39,555 nt of DNA, taken from positions 1 through 39,555 of the forward strand of contig JADGER010000003.1 in the NCBI GenBank assembly GCA_016744315.1. The letters run 5' to 3'. A model generated the notes under the pieces. It was not told where the DNA came from, did no database searches, and saw only the letters and a program-made list of their open reading frames with translations. The stretch's first letter is position 1. Each line of letters opens with the position of its first letter. The position numbers and the translations under genes were made by a program. This stretch comes from Sulfurovaceae bacterium. Lineage in GTDB: Bacteria > Campylobacterota > Campylobacteria > Campylobacterales > Sulfurovaceae. This document shows positions 37,477 through 39,555 of this stretch, in pieces.

Positions 37477-39555
37477 ATGCTAAAAAAATTACTATTATTT
37501 TCTCTCTTTTCTTTCTCTCTTTTTGCAACAGAAGTGACTCTCTATTCTGAATGTGATGATGAACCTTACTCTTATTGTGAAGAGAATGAAGTAAAAGGGA
37601 TTAATGTAGCAATATATAAAGCTATTTTTTCAAAAATTACTGAATACTCTTTAAATATAAAAGGAATTTCATGGAGTGATGGACTTGAAAAGATGAAGAG
37701 TAAAAAGATAAAAACATTAGGTTCTATGGTCTACAGTCCCAAAAAGCGACCTTTTGTTACAGAATATACTAACCCTTTTATTCACAAAAACCAAGCTTTA
37801 TTTTGTTACGAAACACCTAATCATCCAAAAATAAAATGGCCCGAAGATTTCTATAATTTAAAAATAGCAACGATTAAAGGCTTCTCAAAAGATAAAAAAT
37901 TAACTGAGGCTGTAGCACAAGCTCTAATTCAAGATTTTGAATCAAATTCAACTCAAGGATTAACGAATTTAATTGAAAAAAAAGTAGATTGTTATATAGC
38001 AGATGAAATAGCCACTAAAGGAAAATTAGCTCAATATATTTATAAGAATAGAAAGAATAATGATTCCTTAAAAGTATTAAAAAGTATTAAAAAAATAGTT
38101 TCATTTAAAGGCTCAGGACGACATATTGGTTTTTCAGCTGCACCTTTTTTATTAAAAACAGATTTAATAAAAAAGATTAATATTGCCATTAAAATAATGG
38201 GAAACTCTAAAGAGATAGAAAATATTGTAAATCAAACTTTAGATAGTTATCTTAATCCTCAAAAAAAACAAGTTATTAGAGCATCAATCTATAATTGGGG
38301 AGATTATGTCTCTGACAGAATCCCTTCTTATGGTCTAATAGCTGAAATGGTAGAAAAATCTTTTGAAAATCAAAATATTGAAATTAAATATAATTTTGTA
38401 CAATCAAACTATGCTTCCTTACTAGCAAAGTGGGGTAGAAGTTGTGTTACTCTACCTTGGGTAGAAACAGAAGAGAACGCTCAATATTTTTATTTTTCTA
38501 AATCAATTAAACCTTCTAGTACATATCTATTCTATAAAAAATCTTCGTTTCCAAATGGATTAAAATATAATAAGTTCTCAGATTTAAAAGAGTATAGAAT
38601 AGGTGGAATTAATGGATATTTTTATGAAAAAAAGTTTGAAGATGCTAATTATAATTATACTTCTTTTAAAAATCTAAAAGAAGCTATTCAGGCACTTATA
38701 TTTAATGAGATTGATATTATTCCCTCATCTAAAGATATTTTTCTTAGTGATATTAAAAAGTTCTTTCCTAATGAGAGAGAACTCTTGTCTTTTCATAAAA
38801 AAAGCTTTGTTGATATAAGTATAAGAGCTCTTTTCTCTAAACGATGTGATAATTCAGAATCATTAAGGGATTCCTTTAATCTAGGTCTTGAGAATATTAA
38901 AAAAGATGGAACATTTAAAAGTATATTAGATAAATATAGTATGAACCTAGAAGAATTCTATGGCTTTATGGGAGATGAAGTTGATTCAGATAATGATGGT
39001 GTCTTTAATGAATATGATGAGTGTCCCTATACAAAAGAGGGTGTAAAAGTTGATAAGACTGGCTGTAACCTTATTGAGCCTTATACTATGGATATACTTT
39101 ATACTAAAAATAAATTGGATTTCAAAGGTTATATTCCATCTAAAAAAGAATACAAAGATTTTATCTCAAAAATAAAGAATTTATATCCTAATTTAAATAT
39201 TATTGAAGAGCTAAAAATTGAAAATGGGAAAATTAAAAACTGGACAAAATTCATAGAATATATAATAAGCCCATTAAACAAGTTAGAGACAGCATCTTTA
39301 AAAGTTGTGGATAAGAATGTTACATTACTAGGAACAGTCAAAAGTACTGAAGGTAAAGAACTTACGATAGATATTAGTGAGACTTTATCAACTATAGAGG
39401 CTCAAAGTTGGGCAGAGTTTATAAATAATATAATAAGCCCATTAAATAAGCTAGAGACAGCATCTTTAAAAGTTGTGGATAAGAATGTTACATTACTAGG
39501 AACAGTCAAGAATACTGAAGGTAAAGAACTTAAGATAGATATTAGTGAGACTTTA
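37477..39555 (+). CDS. Secreted chimera: two SBP_bac_3-like domains, TSP3-like linker, 56-aa repeats (3' end beyond window)
   Basis: Not in the ORF track because no stop occurs before the right edge; at least 693 codons are open. The ATG at 37477 follows TAAGGAATCTTT. A signal peptide (KKLLLFSLFSFSLFA) is followed by two solute-binding domains of the SBP_bac_3 type in tandem, roughly residues 20-260 (EVKGINVAIYKAIF, GSMVYSPKKRPFVTE) and 265-490 (YGLIAEMVEKSF, LEKW-like positions, FNLGLENIKKDGTFKSIL). Next, residues ~499-530 form a calcium-binding thrombospondin-3-type linker (DSDNDGVFNEYDECPYTKEG) like those before OmpA domains. From ~589 a 56-residue unit (IISPLNKLETASLKVVDK, NVTLLGTVK) repeats at least twice. 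It probably ends in a cell-wall or outer-membrane anchoring domain outside the window. A periplasmic sensor or capture protein is plausible. Confidence 0.75.
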   Translation, partial: MLKKLLLFSLFSFSLFATEVTLYSECDDEPYSYCEENEVKGINVAIYKAIFSKITEYSLNIKGISWSDGLEKMKSKKIKTLGSMVYSPKKRPFVTEYTNPFIHKNQALFCYETPNHPKIKWPEDFYNLKIATIKGFSKDKKLTEAVAQALIQDFESNSTQGLTNLIEKKVDCYIADEIATKGKLAQYIYKNRKNNDSLKVLKSIKKIVSFKGSGRHIGFSAAPFLLKTDLIKKINIAIKIMGNSKEIENIVNQTLDSYLNPQKKQVIRASIYNWGDYVSDRIPSYGLIAEMVEKSFENQNIEIKYNFVQSNYASLLAKWGRSCVTLPWVETEENAQYFYFSKSIKPSSTYLFYKKSSFPNGLKYNKFSDLKEYRIGGINGYFYEKKFEDANYNYTSFKNLKEAIQALIFNEIDIIPSSKDIFLSDIKKFFPNERELLSFHKKSFVDISIRALFSKRCDNSESLRDSFNLGLENIKKDGTFKSILDKYSMNLEEFYGFMGDEVDSDNDGVFNEYDECPYTKEGVKVDKTGCNLIEPYTMDILYTKNKLDFKGYIPSKKEYKDFISKIKNLYPNLNIIEELKIENGKIKNWTKFIEYIISPLNKLETASLKVVDKNVTLLGTVKSTEGKELTIDISETLSTIEAQSWAEFINNIISPLNKLETASLKVVDKNVTLLGTVKNTEGKELKIDISETL
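39241..39555 (+). repeat. Tandem 168-bp (56-codon) repeat within the chimeric secreted protein
   Basis: Unit 1 begins near 39241 and unit 2 near 39409. From TAATAAGCCCATTAAA (39263 and 39431) onward the two copies are nearly identical in DNA, for example GTTGTGGATAAGAATGTTAC in both. The near-absence of silent changes points to recent duplication or conversion. The unit SLKVVDKNVTLLGTVK resembles a BON-like strand pattern. The array continues past the window. Confidence 0.9.

Noticed and set aside
1-39555. tRNA or rRNA genes
   Set aside because: I found no cloverleaf-like or rRNA-like sequence in the intergenic regions, which are few and AT-rich.

Overview
The window is AT-rich and looks like part of a plasmid, or plasmid-derived island, from a Campylobacterota (Arcobacter-like) bacterium. 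That assignment is an inference from base composition, codon use and protein style; no rRNA or taxonomic marker is present. Plasmid functions occur on both sides of a large biosynthetic operon: a MOBP-type relaxase with nested mobilization genes and a Rep_3-type initiator on the left, and parA/parB on the right.

Layout. 1-2050: edge fragment of a minus-strand gene, then a relaxase gene (+) carrying two further mobilization genes inside it in another frame (ColE1 mbeA/mbeB/mbeD style). 2133-2897: rep gene (-) that appears to have lost its N-terminal domain at a 15-bp inverted repeat bordering the biosynthetic operon. 3044-29241: a minus-strand three-gene nonribosomal peptide operon (chorismate lyase-like protein, then a 6226-aa NRPS, then a 2297-aa NRPS ending in a thioesterase). 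29242-29737: operon promoter region and the C-terminal remnant of an IS200/IS605 transposase. 29738-31985: parA-parB (-) with two palindromes between them. 32339 to the right edge: a plus-strand run encoding two near-identical DUF697-type proteins, a SyrD/PvdE-type peptide exporter, an SPFH/Band-7 membrane protein, a LivK-type binding protein, and an edge-truncated chimera with tandem solute-binding domains, a thrombospondin-3-like linker and 56-residue repeats. The ORF track misses the last gene because it has no stop inside the window.

How it may work together. The lyase would make 4-hydroxybenzoate from chorismate. The CoA-ligase-like domain opening NRPS1 would activate it onto the adjacent carrier domain (compare mycobacterial Rv2949c and FadD22). 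Seven C-A-PCP modules then extend it. Hand-read 10-residue specificity codes give Gly (modules 4 and 7), Ala followed by epimerization (module 5) and Ser (module 6); modules 1-3 are unassigned. The predicted product is 4-hydroxybenzoyl-X1-X2-X3-Gly-D-Ala-Ser-Gly, released by the C-terminal thioesterase. NRPS1 ends and NRPS2 begins with sequences resembling matching communication-mediating (COM) regions. The SyrD-type exporter is the natural exporter, and the surrounding membrane and periplasmic proteins may form an export, sensing or self-protection complex. No phosphopantetheinyl transferase or MbtH-like gene is visible, so these would have to be supplied elsewhere.
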